Positions 8,327 to 17,796 of a DNA stretch of 64,000 nt are shown here, piece by piece. A program made the position numbers and the translations under genes. The notes beneath the pieces were generated by a model. That model saw only the letters and a list, made by a program, of their open reading frames with translations, had not been told where the DNA came from and searched no databases. The first letter of the stretch is position 1, and every line of letters starts with the position of its first letter. Source of the stretch: Rhodococcus qingshengii. Its GTDB lineage: Bacteria > Actinomycetota > Actinomycetes > Mycobacteriales > Mycobacteriaceae. The stretch is from assembly GCF_021025955.1 (NCBI RefSeq), contig NZ_JAJNCL010000003.1, forward strand, positions 186,001-250,000, written 5' to 3'.

Positions 8327-9372
8327 TGCTTACGGGCCTCTCGCGCGAGAAGCCATACAAAATAGATGCCACCGATGGAGACGGTGACGACGCCGACCGG
8401 CAACTGTGTCGGTGCAAAAGCTCGCTGCGCCACCCAGTCACTGACCATCAGCAGTGCTCCACCCATCGCCGCCGACGGCAGCAGGGTCACTCCGGCGCTA
8501 CCGGTCAATCGTCTGACCAACTGCGGAGCCGCCAGCGAGACGAACCCAATGGGCCCGGCCGCAGCCGTCACCATGGCGGTCAACGCAACACCGAGGACAA
8601 CCAGGGACAGCCGGGTGGGTTCGGCCCGGACGCCGAGCGCCTTGGCGGCGTCGTCGCCCATCTCGAGCATCTGCATCCGCCTGCCCAACACCAGGATCAG
8701 CGGAATGAGGATGGCCAGCACGACAACAACCGGCCACACCTGAGTCCAGCCGAGACCGTTCAACGAACCGGCACCCCACACTGCAGCAGCCATGGCGTCG
8801 TCGAGTTTTGCCTTGAGGATCATCCAGGTGTTGACCGAGCCCAACATCGCACTGATGGCGATACCGACGATGATCAGCCGGAACCCCTGCACGCCACGTT
8901 TGTACGCAAGCAGATAAACGACTGCTGCGGTGGCGATTCCGCCTACCAGAGCGCCGACTGCGATCTCGTAGTACGTGCCACCGATGAGGAGGATGACCAC
9001 CAGAGCACCCGTGTACGCACCGGAGTTGAAGCCGATGATGTCCGGGCTACCCAACGGGTTCCTGGTGAGCGACTGGAAGATCGCACCACTCATGCCCAGT
9101 GCCGCACCGAGCATCAGCGCTAACAAGACTCGGGGCAGACGCCATTCCACGACGACCATGTGGATACGCGCGGGAGCTTCACCGAACAGGGCGCCGAGGA
9201 CGTCACCGATCGGCACCTGGTAATCACCACTACCGAGGGCGATGACACCGATCGCCAGTGCAAGCGCAACGAGGATGAGGCAGACAGTGACCGTACGGAC
9301 GTCGATCCGCGCCGACCAGCCTTCTTCGGGTGAGCGCACCACCGTGGTGGCGCGCCCGAAGTCGATGCTCAC
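8323..9372 (-). CDS. Iron-siderophore ABC transporter permease (FecCD family)
   Basis: A 349-residue permease of the BtuC/FecCD family with about ten membrane helices. Family landmarks are WRLPRVLLALMLGAALGMSGAIFQSLTRNPLGSPDIIGFNSGA and, near the C-terminus, GPIGFVSLAAPQLVRRL, the coupling region for the ATPase. GTG start and upstream stop overlap (GTGA). It forms a heterodimeric channel with the FecCD protein encoded next upstream and transports the ferric siderophore inward across the plasma membrane. Confidence 0.93.
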   Translation of the reverse strand: MSIDFGRATTVVRSPEEGWSARIDVRTVTVCLILVALALAIGVIALGSGDYQVPIGDVLGALFGEAPARIHMVVVEWRLPRVLLALMLGAALGMSGAIFQSLTRNPLGSPDIIGFNSGAYTGALVVILLIGGTYYEIAVGALVGGIATAAVVYLLAYKRGVQGFRLIIVGIAISAMLGSVNTWMILKAKLDDAMAAAVWGAGSLNGLGWTQVWPVVVVLAILIPLILVLGRRMQMLEMGDDAAKALGVRAEPTRLSLVVLGVALTAMVTAAAGPIGFVSLAAPQLVRRLTGSAGVTLLPSAAMGGALLMVSDWVAQRAFAPTQLPVGVVTVSIGGIYFVWLLAREARKQ

Positions 9373-10481
9373 AGACCGCTCACCTTGCTTCGACGCACCA
9401 GCATGATCAGCACCGGAGCGCCGATGAAGGCTGTGACGATGCCGACCTGAAGTTCACCCGGGCGCAGCACGATTCGGCCGACGACGTCGGAGAAGAGAAG
9501 AAGAATCGGCGAGCACACCAACGTATACGGGAGAATCCATCGCTGATCCGGTCCGACGAACCATCTCGCGACGTGCGGAACCATCAAACCGACGAATCCA
9601 ATCGGCCCGGCCGCAGCTGTCGCCGCGCCACACAGCAACGTCACCGCGATGACACCGAGGATACGAGTACGAGTGATGTTGGCACCGAGCGAACGTGCCA
9701 GATCGTCACCCAACGCCACGGCGTTGAGTTGGCGCGCCAACGCGAGCGCCAGGAAGAGCCCGATGAGAATGAAGGGGGCAACGGCCAGAACGATTTCCAA
9801 CGAACGCCCGCTGAGTGAGCCGGCATTCCACTGGCGCATCTGGTCGAAGGCGGTCGGGTTGAGCAAGGTGATGCCGGACGAGATGCCGCCGAGCACCGAG
9901 CCGATCGCAACACCGGCCAGGGTCAGCCGAATGGGCGTCGCACCACCTCGGCCGATCGACCCCAACGTGTAGACGATCGCCGTGGCCATCACCGCTCCGA
10001 GGAAAGCGAACCAGATGTAGGACCAGATGCTGGTCAATCCGAAGACCGCGACGGCAACAACCATCGCGAACCCCGCGCCGGCATTGACACCGAGAATTCC
10101 AGGGTCAGCCAAGGGATTTCGTGTCATCGCCTGGATGAGGCCACCGGCCACACCGAGCGCCATGCCGACTATCAGACCGAGCAGAGTTCGCGGTAGCCGC
10201 AGGTCACGGATGATCACGTGATCATTGGAGTCGTCGTAGTTCATCAGAGCGTCGATCACGGTGCCGAACGGAATGGTCTTCGATCCCACCGCGATACTCA
10301 GAAGGAGCACGGCGGCGAGCACTACCAGGCACACCAGAAGACCTGCCATACGACGAGAGTTAGTCGATACCAGCCCGTCCGGTTGCTTCTGCTTCTCTTG
10401 CAGCGACTCGTCGATCAGCTCTTCGGTGTGTTTGTCGACTGCGCTTTTGTCGACTGCACTTTTGTCGAATCCAACGGTCAC
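9369..10481 (-). CDS. Iron-siderophore ABC transporter permease (FecCD family)
   Basis: A 370-residue FecCD permease with LPRTLLGLIVGMALGVAGG, MTRNPLADPGILGVNAG and GPIGFVGLMVPHVARW. It has a hydrophilic N-terminal tail of about 45 residues with a short internal duplication (DKSAVDKSAVDK). The GTG at 10481 overlaps the stop of the SIP gene (GTGA); the open frame continues upstream to 10607 but that extension overlaps the SIP coding sequence and is discarded. Partner of the neighbouring FecCD permease. Confidence 0.92.
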   Translation of the reverse strand: MTVGFDKSAVDKSAVDKHTEELIDESLQEKQKQPDGLVSTNSRRMAGLLVCLVVLAAVLLLSIAVGSKTIPFGTVIDALMNYDDSNDHVIIRDLRLPRTLLGLIVGMALGVAGGLIQAMTRNPLADPGILGVNAGAGFAMVVAVAVFGLTSIWSYIWFAFLGAVMATAIVYTLGSIGRGGATPIRLTLAGVAIGSVLGGISSGITLLNPTAFDQMRQWNAGSLSGRSLEIVLAVAPFILIGLFLALALARQLNAVALGDDLARSLGANITRTRILGVIAVTLLCGAATAAAGPIGFVGLMVPHVARWFVGPDQRWILPYTLVCSPILLLFSDVVGRIVLRPGELQVGIVTAFIGAPVLIMLVRRSKVSGL

Positions 10482-11365
10482 AGGCCAGCGCTCTCTAGAG
10501 TCTTCTCGACCTCGTCGCGGATCTCTTCCTCGTCGCGGTCCGATTCCCATGCCGCATCGAGTGCCGCGCGGACACTTTCGTCGAGGGCCTCGTACTTCGC
10601 GTTCCACACCTCGGCCTTGTAGGTCCAGTAGCCGATGACCTTGTACTGCTCACCAGGCAACTTCAGTTCGTGGCGAAGGTACTTGCGGATGTCGCGGAGC
10701 ATCGTGCTTTCGCCGGCCACCCATACGTAACCGAGATCGGTAGGCAGGTTCATCGCGCGGACCGCGTCCGGGAGTTTCGACGGTGCAACACCGTTGCCGC
10801 TGCCGACGAGCCAGATGAACTCGACGTCGGCCGCGGAGGTGATCTGCTGCTTGTGAGACTCGTCCACCACCTCGACGATTGCCTTCGCCGACGTGCCGGC
10901 GGGCAACTGTTCGATCAGGCGCCCGAGTGCGGGGAGTCCAGTCGCGTCGGCGACGAATACCTGCCAGCGTACGTCGGCCGGCGGCTCGTAGAGCCCTCGA
11001 GATTCGCCGATCGCCAACTTGTCGCCGATCTCAGCGTTCTGTGCCCAGTCGCTGGCGATGCCTCCCTCGTGAACGACGAAGTCGATCGTCATGCGGCTGG
11101 CTTCGGTATCGAACCGTCGCACGGTGTACGGCTGGCACGGGGACGGTTCCTCGCCCTCCGGGTACCGCCAACCGCGTGGCGCGTCCGGATCTTCGGCCGG
11201 CAAAACGAACTTGCCCGTGGCCGGGACCGGGAAGTGCAGACGCAAGTATTCGTCACCGGTGCCAGTGGTTTCGAACGCGGCCAGCTCCTCCCCACCGAAC
11301 ACGATACGAACCATTCCCGGGGTCACGTACTCCTTGTGAAGTACCTCGCCGAACACAAGACTCAC
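10478..11365 (-). CDS. Siderophore-interacting protein (FAD-binding ferric-siderophore reductase)
   Basis: A protein of about 295 residues of the SIP/ViuB family, which releases iron from imported siderophores by NAD(P)H/FAD-dependent reduction. Visible are the FAD-binding RRFDTEASRMTIDFVVHE region, the GDKLAIGESRG motif and the C-terminal SIP domain (YVWVAGESTMLRDIRKYLR, IGYWTYK). GTG at 11365 is chosen because GGAG lies 7 nt upstream; an ATG at 11380 would add five residues. It is first gene of the uptake operon, behind a candidate iron box. In mycobacterial IrtA this domain is fused to the transporter; here it is free-standing. Confidence 0.92.
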   Translation of the reverse strand: MSLVFGEVLHKEYVTPGMVRIVFGGEELAAFETTGTGDEYLRLHFPVPATGKFVLPAEDPDAPRGWRYPEGEEPSPCQPYTVRRFDTEASRMTIDFVVHEGGIASDWAQNAEIGDKLAIGESRGLYEPPADVRWQVFVADATGLPALGRLIEQLPAGTSAKAIVEVVDESHKQQITSAADVEFIWLVGSGNGVAPSKLPDAVRAMNLPTDLGYVWVAGESTMLRDIRKYLRHELKLPGEQYKVIGYWTYKAEVWNAKYEALDESVRAALDAAWESDRDEEEIRDEVEKTLESAGL

Positions 11366-11445
11366 AACAATCTCCAACATCGATGGAACATGAACCGGAC
11401 CCGAACACGAGGATCAATCTGACTTCCGGACATAGTTAACCCGCG

Positions 11446-11464
11446 CTAAGTAAGGTAGACCTTA
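11446..11464 (-). promoter_or_regulatory. Candidate IdeR/DtxR iron box (weak) between SIP and the ABC exporter
   Basis: CTAAGTAAGGTAGACCTTA matches 12 of 19 consensus positions and keeps the GTAAGG and ACCT halves. It lies 81 bp upstream of the SIP start and 146 bp before the divergent exporter. Listed because the other iron genes here carry better boxes. Confidence 0.4.
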
Positions 11465-11609
11465 ATTTATTGCAGTGTTGTCGATGAGTCGATGCCTTCC
11501 CCGCCGCAACGGGGCCAACTACTATCGCGATTCGGCCACTGCCAGACGTATGGCCTGTTCACGACAAGTATTGGCACCTATGTGACTTCTGACTACCGCC
11601 CACGGTCCC

Positions 11610-11615
11610 TAGCGT
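11610..11615 (+). promoter_or_regulatory. -10 box for a leaderless exporter transcript
   Basis: TAGCGT ends 7 nt before a GTG at 11623, which is the usual distance to the transcription start. This supports GTG 11623, rather than GTG 11614 inside the box, as the start of the exporter gene. Confidence 0.5.
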
Positions 11616-11622
11616 GGACCCA

Positions 11623-13281
11623 GTGCCTTCGACACCACTTCTTTCGGCCGATACAAACGGTCCCCCAACCAGCCCGGCGATCACGCCGCGCCAGGTAATC
11701 AGACACGCGATCGCCTCCGACGGACGCGGAGCCAAGCTGGCGGCAGCGTCCGTCGGCTTCACGGGCCACCAGGTCGCGGAAGCGTTGGTGCCGGTGGTGA
11801 TCGGTGCGGTCATCGACCGAGCTGTGGCGACCAGCGATGCGGCAGCACTGGGAAAGTGGATCCTCGTTCTCGGAATTCTCTTCACCGGCTTGTTGCTCAG
11901 TTGGCGCTTTGCTGCGCGCATCTCCGATTCCGTCACCGAGCACGGAGCACACCGCTTGCGGATGGACATCGCGAGCCGAAGCCTCGATCCGCACGGCATG
12001 TCACCGCGGCGCATGCCCGGCGAGGTCTACTCGATCGCAACATCCGACGCGGGTTCGGTGGCCGGATTCACGCACACGCTGAGCACAAAACTCGCCGCGG
12101 CCTGCGGAGTACTGACCGCAGCGATCTCGCTGCTCGTGATCTCGGTACCGCTCGGCCTGCTCGTCATCCTCGGCACTCCCCCGGTACTCGCCCTCATGCA
12201 GGTGGTCAGCCGACCGCTCGAACGCCGAGCCGAAACCGATCAATGGCAGGGAGCCAAAGCCGGTGCACTGGCCGCAGACCTATTGTCGGGGCTTCGAATC
12301 CTGTCCGGAATCGGCGCCGGAGACGCTGCAGCGCAGCGTTATCGGGGAGCCAGCCGGACTTCGCTGGAAGCAACCCTTCGCGCACAGCGATACCAAGCGA
12401 TGTACTCCGCCGCGAACGTGGCGATCGCCGGCGCTTTCCTGGCCGTCATCGCGTACGTAGGTGGGCGGATGGCAGCATCCGGGAGCATCTCGGTCGGTGA
12501 ATTCGTTGCCGTGGTGGGCCTGGCACAGTTCCTTCGAGGTCCGTTGATCGACATCATCTACTTCGGCGCCGGCCTGGCACGGGCCCGCGCTTCCGCCAAC
12601 CGCGTCGCAGCGCTTCTCAGGACCGGCGAGGCTGTCACACCCGCGAGTGAACCTGTACCCCTGAACCACTCGGAGTTCCTGACGCTGCGTGACGTCGTGT
12701 TGGCCGGAGCGTCACCGGTCGATCTCGATGTCAAACGCGGCGAGATCATCGGCATCGTCACCGAGAATGCCGCCTGGGCGGATGCGTTGGTCGACGCACT
12801 GGCTCGTCGAATCGAGCCTTCAAGCGGAACGATTCATCTCGGCGACAACGCCATTCACGAACTGCACATCGACGAGCTCCGGACCCATGTTCTGGCTGCG
12901 CCGCACGACGCCGCACTGTTCATCGGCACAGTCGGTGACAACATCGAGGCACTCGCACCGATCGGCAGCCGCAGTGACGAGGCAATCGCAGCCGCTGCCG
13001 CAGATCAGGTGATCTCGGCCCTTCCACTTGGCCTCGCCACCCGAGTCACCGAGCAAGGAAATTCGCTCTCCGGCGGTCAGCGTCAGCGCATCGCCCTGGC
13101 AAGGGCACTGGCGAGCGAAGCTCCGGTCCTGGTGCTGCACGACCCCACCACTGCCGTCGACTCCGTCACCGAAGCGCGCATTGCACGCGGGATCGCCGAG
13201 GTACGCGGGGCGCACGCCACAATACTTCTGACCAGCAGCCCCGTGCTGCTCGATATCTGCGATCGGGTGATCGAGCTGTGA
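11623..13281 (+). CDS. Heterodimeric ABC exporter subunit with degenerate ATP-binding motifs
   Basis: A 552-residue half-transporter with an exporter-type membrane domain, about residues 30-310, then an ATPase domain. The signature LSGGQRQRIALARAL is perfect, but Walker A is replaced by GIVTENAAWAD (no Lys, no Gly loop), the catalytic Glu after Walker B is Pro (LVLHDPTTAVD) and the switch His is lost (LLTSSP). It cannot be the main ATP-hydrolysing subunit. It is coupled by GTGA overlap to a partner with exactly the opposite defects. Position in the iron locus suggests siderophore export, but the substrate is unknown. Confidence 0.88.
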   Translation: MPSTPLLSADTNGPPTSPAITPRQVIRHAIASDGRGAKLAAASVGFTGHQVAEALVPVVIGAVIDRAVATSDAAALGKWILVLGILFTGLLLSWRFAARISDSVTEHGAHRLRMDIASRSLDPHGMSPRRMPGEVYSIATSDAGSVAGFTHTLSTKLAAACGVLTAAISLLVISVPLGLLVILGTPPVLALMQVVSRPLERRAETDQWQGAKAGALAADLLSGLRILSGIGAGDAAAQRYRGASRTSLEATLRAQRYQAMYSAANVAIAGAFLAVIAYVGGRMAASGSISVGEFVAVVGLAQFLRGPLIDIIYFGAGLARARASANRVAALLRTGEAVTPASEPVPLNHSEFLTLRDVVLAGASPVDLDVKRGEIIGIVTENAAWADALVDALARRIEPSSGTIHLGDNAIHELHIDELRTHVLAAPHDAALFIGTVGDNIEALAPIGSRSDEAIAAAAADQVISALPLGLATRVTEQGNSLSGGQRQRIALARALASEAPVLVLHDPTTAVDSVTEARIARGIAEVRGAHATILLTSSPVLLDICDRVIEL

Positions 13282-15035
13282 ACGAACTACTCCCCACCGC
13301 AACACCGAAACAAGCGCGCCGCGCGGCACTTCGGTTGATGGGACCCCACCGGATCTCCGCGATCGCAGCAGTCGTCACCCTGACCGCCGCGACCGCGATC
13401 GGCCTGCTCACACCGCTGGTCCTCGGCGCCATGGTCGACGCCGTGACCGACGGAGACGGCGACGCTGTCTCTCGCATCGGCACACTGACTCTCGCGTTGG
13501 TCGGCATCGCGGTTGCCTCCTCCTTCCTCGTCGGAGTCAGCAACTACCTGCTCGCCGGTGTCGGCGAACGGGTTGTCGCCGACCTGCGCGAAGAAGTTGT
13601 CGTCCGGGTTCTCGATCTTCCGCAGAGCGACGTCGAACGAGCAGGGCGCGGAGATCTCGTCTCCCGCATCACCGGGGACGTCCGCTTGGTGACCCGCGCT
13701 GTATCCGAAGCACTTCCGGTTTTTGCCACCGCGGCACTGACCATCGCGTTGACCCTGATCGGATTGGGCAGCCTCGATTGGCGATTCGCCATGGCCGCGG
13801 TGATCGCGGCGCCCATCCAGATCCAGGCGCTGCGCTGGTATCTCTCGAGGTCGGCACCGGTCTACCGCGAGGAGCGAGAGGCGGAAGGTGCACGTGCGCA
13901 ACAGCTCCTGGACTCACTGAGCAACTCCGACACCGTCGGATCGCTCCGTCTGGCCGAGCCGCATCTCGAACAGATCGAATCTCGATCGATGACGGCCGTC
14001 CGGCTGAGCTTGTTGACCACGCGTCTACGCACCAGGTTCTTCGGCCGACTCAACATCGCCGAGTTCATCGGCCTGTCCGCCGTGCTGATCACCGGCTTCT
14101 GGCTGGTGAAAGACGGTCAGATCAGCATCGGTGCCGCCACCGCCGCAGCATTGTTCTTCCATCGTCTCTTCGATCCGGTGGGTGCGGTTCTCAGCGTGTT
14201 CGACGAATTGCAGGAAGGCACAATCGCGTTGGCTCGCCTGGTCGGAGTCACACTTGCGCCCGTGCCATCCGCACCGACCGATCCGCAGGAACCTGTCGAC
14301 AGCTCGGCGTCGTTGGAACGCGTCACATTCTCGTACCGTAGCGGCGACGCTCCTGTTCTGCGAGACATCGACATCATCATTCCGGCAGGAACCGTCACCG
14401 CACTGGTGGGCGCTACCGGAGCCGGAAAATCGACAGTCGCAAAACTGATCGCGGGGACCTACGAACCGACCGAAGGCGTCGTGAAGATCGGGGACGTCCC
14501 CCGGAACGAACTGCCGCGGTCGACTTCTCGAAGCGCGGTCGCTCTCGTGACGCAGGAGGTCCACGTCTTTGCCGGCACATTGGCCGAGGATCTGCGGCTG
14601 GCCGACCCGTCGGCAACCGACAACGACATCACTGCGGCGCTCGATACCGTCGGGGCCTCCGATTGGCTGCGGGCGCTCCCGGACGGACTCGAAACCGTGG
14701 TCGGAGACGGTGGACACCGGCTGACCGCAACACAGGCACAACAACTTGCGTTGGCGAGAATCGAATTACTGGATCCGCCGCTGCTGATTCTCGACGAGGC
14801 GACCGCCGAAGCGGGCAGCGCCGGAGCCAAGGTCCTCGACGATGCCGCGCTCGCCCTGACCCGGGGTCGCACTGCTGTCACAGTGGCACACCGACTCTCG
14901 CAGGCCGTCGACGCCGACCAGATCCTCGTCATGAACGACGGCCGCGTCGTCGAGCAAGGCTCTCACGATGAGTTGGTCAACCTCGGCGGTCGGTACGCGG
15001 AGCTGTGGGAAGCGTGGTCCGCGCCGCGGCGCTAG
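13278..15035 (+). CDS. Heterodimeric ABC exporter subunit with intact Walker motifs
   Basis: A 585-residue exporter-fold half-transporter. Its ATPase domain has Walker A GATGAGKST, Walker B LLILDEATAEAGS with catalytic Glu, and switch His (VAHRLS), but the signature LSGGQ is changed to LTATQ. Combined with the preceding subunit it can build only one composite ATP site (its Walker motifs against the partner's LSGGQ). It starts with GTG in a GTGA overlap. The last 59 bp overlap the convergent DedA gene. Confidence 0.9.
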   Translation: MNELLPTATPKQARRAALRLMGPHRISAIAAVVTLTAATAIGLLTPLVLGAMVDAVTDGDGDAVSRIGTLTLALVGIAVASSFLVGVSNYLLAGVGERVVADLREEVVVRVLDLPQSDVERAGRGDLVSRITGDVRLVTRAVSEALPVFATAALTIALTLIGLGSLDWRFAMAAVIAAPIQIQALRWYLSRSAPVYREEREAEGARAQQLLDSLSNSDTVGSLRLAEPHLEQIESRSMTAVRLSLLTTRLRTRFFGRLNIAEFIGLSAVLITGFWLVKDGQISIGAATAAALFFHRLFDPVGAVLSVFDELQEGTIALARLVGVTLAPVPSAPTDPQEPVDSSASLERVTFSYRSGDAPVLRDIDIIIPAGTVTALVGATGAGKSTVAKLIAGTYEPTEGVVKIGDVPRNELPRSTSRSAVALVTQEVHVFAGTLAEDLRLADPSATDNDITAALDTVGASDWLRALPDGLETVVGDGGHRLTATQAQQLALARIELLDPPLLILDEATAEAGSAGAKVLDDAALALTRGRTAVTVAHRLSQAVDADQILVMNDGRVVEQGSHDELVNLGGRYAELWEAWSAPRR

Positions 15036-15708
15036 GCGAGATCGATACGCCGTCAGCCTTTTCGGAATCGAGATGCCGGCGTATCAATGACGTCCCGACA
15101 ACCACCACTGCCGGAACCCACATGAAGCTGTACAGAGTGCGGAACGTCTCGCTCTCTCCTGCCAGAGCTCCTACCATCACCAATCCAGTAGCCCAGATCA
15201 GCGCTGCGAGCATGTTGAGCAGCGCGAACTCTTTGTGCTGCAGGGTGCTACCGGCTAACAGTCGAGGTGCAACGGTCCGAACAGCTCCCACCGGATGCGC
15301 GCACAGTGCAGTCAGCTGAGGGCGCTTGTGTACTTGCTCGATCAACGCGCCCTGCCACCGCACCGCAACCTTGGGCAGCTTGACTTCGAGTCCTTGCGGA
15401 AGCACCACGAGGCCACGAACCCGTGACCGCCGAAACGCGAGTTGTGCCCCCGCACTGGAACCCACAGCGATCGCGATCACCGCAGACACCGCGTCGACCG
15501 CGCCGGCAGATACCAACACACCCATCGTGATCGGGAGACTGTTGCCCGGAGTCGCCAAACCGAACAGAAATCCGGACTCGATCAGCAAGAGAAGTGCGAC
15601 GCCGACGAGCAGGACTACGGACGGAATATGTGCAAGGTTGTCGACATCGACGACTCGGGTGAACTGCGCCGCCAAGGTGTCGATCCGCTCCAGAAGTTCC
15701 ATAGGCAC
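14977..15708 (-). CDS. DedA family membrane protein
   Basis: A 243-residue DedA-type protein: LLLIESGFLFGLATPGNSLPIT near residue 35, and a degenerate version of the family's R-x-G-R-T-x-x-P segment (HPVGAVRTVAPRLLAGS) later on, with four to five membrane spans. Family members act in membrane lipid or proton-motive-force homeostasis. Start is GTG at 15708 or ATG at 15702; neither has a strong ribosome site. The 3' end overlaps the ABC exporter gene by 59 bp in antisense orientation. Divergent from the histidine kinase gene. Confidence 0.75.
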   Translation of the reverse strand: MPMELLERIDTLAAQFTRVVDVDNLAHIPSVVLLVGVALLLLIESGFLFGLATPGNSLPITMGVLVSAGAVDAVSAVIAIAVGSSAGAQLAFRRSRVRGLVVLPQGLEVKLPKVAVRWQGALIEQVHKRPQLTALCAHPVGAVRTVAPRLLAGSTLQHKEFALLNMLAALIWATGLVMVGALAGESETFRTLYSFMWVPAVVVVGTSLIRRHLDSEKADGVSISPSAAARTTLPTAPRTDRRG

Positions 15709-15874
15709 CAGCGTCGCGATTCCAGCGACCGAAGTCGGCAGCGTGTGCCGACCGATACACGGTGGGGTTTCCCCTACTATCAGTCCGTCAGTTGGCCTGA
15801 ATGTTTGGACGACCCAGCGCCTCTAGGCTGTTCAAACCGGCAGAGTGTCGGGTTGCTGGACGGAGGTGAACCAG

Positions 15875-17152
15875 ATGCAAGAAAGTGGCTTGTTCATTCC
15901 ACGCAATCCCCTGCGTGCCTGGTTCACCACGTCGTGGTGGCTGGCATTCGTTTCTCTCGGGACCTCGCTGGTCTCGGGTTCACTGGCAATCGTCGTCATC
16001 GCATGGCTAACCCTCGCCGTCGTCACACTGCCATTTGCACTAGTGGGCGTGTTGGTATTCGCGCTCATGATCCCACCGTTGCGGTACGCCGACCGAGCAC
16101 AGCTGTGGTCAGTGAAGTTCTTCAGTGGCGTGGTCACCGATCGTGCTTCGCCACCCCGTGCTGCCACCTTCCGTGCACGCTTCGTCGAGTCCGTTCGAGG
16201 TCCGACGCTGTGGAAGTCGTTACTTCACTGGATTCTTCGCCTTCCACTATCAATTGCCGTTCTTGTCCTCGTCACAGCGCAACTGATTGTGCCTGTCGTT
16301 TTTACCGTTGCGCCTCTCGCCTGGCTGATCACCGATCCTCCGGGATCACAGCTCGAGATCGCCGAAACTTTCACGCTGGAAGTGCTGGTAATCATCGCGA
16401 TCCCCGCTGTCCTGTGGTTCGTATTTGTCACACCACCTTTCGTTACCTGCCTCGCGCGCGCCGACTGGTGGTTCAGCCGTTCGCTTTTGGGTGCGTCCGC
16501 ACAGGAAACACGTGTAGAAGAGTTGACGCACAGTCGGACACGGGTCATCGACGCGGCAGAGGCGGAGCGCTTGCGCATCGAACGGGACCTCCACGACGGC
16601 GCCCAACAACGTCTGGTGGCAGTGTCGATCTCTTTGGGTCACGCAAAGTCTCGCGCCAAATCTTCAGACGACGCCATGCTTCGCTCCTTGCTCGACGACG
16701 CGCATCGCGAGACTCGGAACGCGATCGCCGACATTCGTGCGTTGACCCGAGGCCTGCACCCGCCCATCCTGACCGATCGTGGACTCGACGCCGCTCTCTC
16801 GTCCGTCGCGGCACTGTGTTCGGTTCCAGTCGACATCAACATCGCTCCCGAATTGGGCGGAATTTCGCGGCCTACGGCCACCATGGAGTCGACCATTTAC
16901 TTCCTCGTATCGGAGGCACTCACCAACGTGACCAAACACGCGCAAGCAACCCGCGCAACCGTTTCCGTCGAGCGTCTCGGGCAAAGCTTGAGGATCGAAG
17001 TCTGCGACAACGGACGAGGCGGCGCAGTGATCCAACCTGGTGGCGGACTTGCTGGTCTGGCGGATCGTCTCAGTGGTGTCGACGGAAGTTTGCACGTCGA
17101 GAGTCCAGTCGGCGGCCCAACTTCGATTGTCGTGGAGGTACCGTGCGCGTGA
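15875..17152 (+). CDS. Sensor histidine kinase (NarL/DesK-type, HisKA_3)
   Basis: A 425-residue kinase. The N-terminal about 210 residues form a membrane sensor region with at least four helices in two hairpins. The HisKA_3 box ERLRIERDLHDGAQQRL carries the phosphorylated His. The HATPase_c domain shows the N box EALTNVTKHA and the G box DNGRGG followed by GGGLAGLADRL. ATG at 15875 has GGAGGTGA 5 nt upstream. It is coupled to the response regulator and DUF4097 genes, so it probably senses envelope stress; the signal is unknown. Confidence 0.9.
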   Translation: MQESGLFIPRNPLRAWFTTSWWLAFVSLGTSLVSGSLAIVVIAWLTLAVVTLPFALVGVLVFALMIPPLRYADRAQLWSVKFFSGVVTDRASPPRAATFRARFVESVRGPTLWKSLLHWILRLPLSIAVLVLVTAQLIVPVVFTVAPLAWLITDPPGSQLEIAETFTLEVLVIIAIPAVLWFVFVTPPFVTCLARADWWFSRSLLGASAQETRVEELTHSRTRVIDAAEAERLRIERDLHDGAQQRLVAVSISLGHAKSRAKSSDDAMLRSLLDDAHRETRNAIADIRALTRGLHPPILTDRGLDAALSSVAALCSVPVDINIAPELGGISRPTATMESTIYFLVSEALTNVTKHAQATRATVSVERLGQSLRIEVCDNGRGGAVIQPGGGLAGLADRLSGVDGSLHVESPVGGPTSIVVEVPCA

Positions 17153-17796
17153 TGCTTGCCGATGATTCGGTTCTGCTTCGAGAGGGCATCAGACGGCTCC
17201 TCACCGACCACGGAGTCGACATCACGGCGAGCGTCGGAGACGCCGAGAACCTGCTTAGAGAACTCTCTGAGGTGGACGTGTTACCCGATGTCTGCGTGGT
17301 CGACGTTCGTATGCCACCGACTTTTCTCGATGAGGGTCTGCGCGCAGCCCTTGTCATCCGTCAAAGGTGGCCTGCTGTAGGCGTTCTCGTCCTCTCCCAA
17401 TACGTCGAGGAACGGTATGCCGCCGAACTGCTTCGAAGTCGTATCGACGGCGTCGGCTACCTTCTCAAAGACCGCGTCGCGGATGTCGACGAATTTGTCG
17501 ACGCCGTCAACCGGGTGGCCGCTGGCGGGACTGTGATCGACCCGGACGTCGTACAACAGTTGCTTGCTCGCGCGCCCAAGGACGACCCGCTGGCCAGGCT
17601 CACTCCGCGCGAACGCGAAGTACTCACGGTAATGGCGCAGGGTCAGTCAAACTCGGGTATCGCGGCCACTTTGGTCATCGGCCATGCTGCTGTCGAAAAG
17701 CACATCGGCAACATCTTCACCAAACTCGATCTGTACAACGACTCTGCCGACCATCGCCGAGTTCTTGCGGTACTCAGATATCTGGGAGCGACGTGA
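17143..17796 (+). CDS. NarL/FixJ-type response regulator
   Basis: A response regulator of about 217 residues with receiver domain (acidic pair in LADDSVLLREG, phospho-acceptor Asp in VCVVDVRMPP, conserved Lys in YLLKD) and a C-terminal LuxR helix-turn-helix (LTPREREVLTVMAQGQSN, VEKHIGNIFTKL). It overlaps the kinase end; GTG at 17143 or 17149 and ATG at 17152 are all in frame, and GGAGGT at 17134-17139 suits the 17149 start best. Cognate of the preceding kinase. Confidence 0.9.
   Translation: MRVMLADDSVLLREGIRRLLTDHGVDITASVGDAENLLRELSEVDVLPDVCVVDVRMPPTFLDEGLRAALVIRQRWPAVGVLVLSQYVEERYAAELLRSRIDGVGYLLKDRVADVDEFVDAVNRVAAGGTVIDPDVVQQLLARAPKDDPLARLTPREREVLTVMAQGQSNSGIAATLVIGHAAVEKHIGNIFTKLDLYNDSADHRRVLAVLRYLGAT

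Noticed and set aside
11381..11445. Extended start of the SIP gene at ATG 11380
   Set aside because: GTG 11365 has GGAG 7 nt upstream, whereas the ATG has no ribosome site; kept only as an alternative.
15442..17142. Large plus-strand ORF preceding the response regulator in the same frame
   Set aside because: The part before 17143 is Arg-rich noise running through DedA (antisense) and the kinase in another frame; only the response-regulator part is real.
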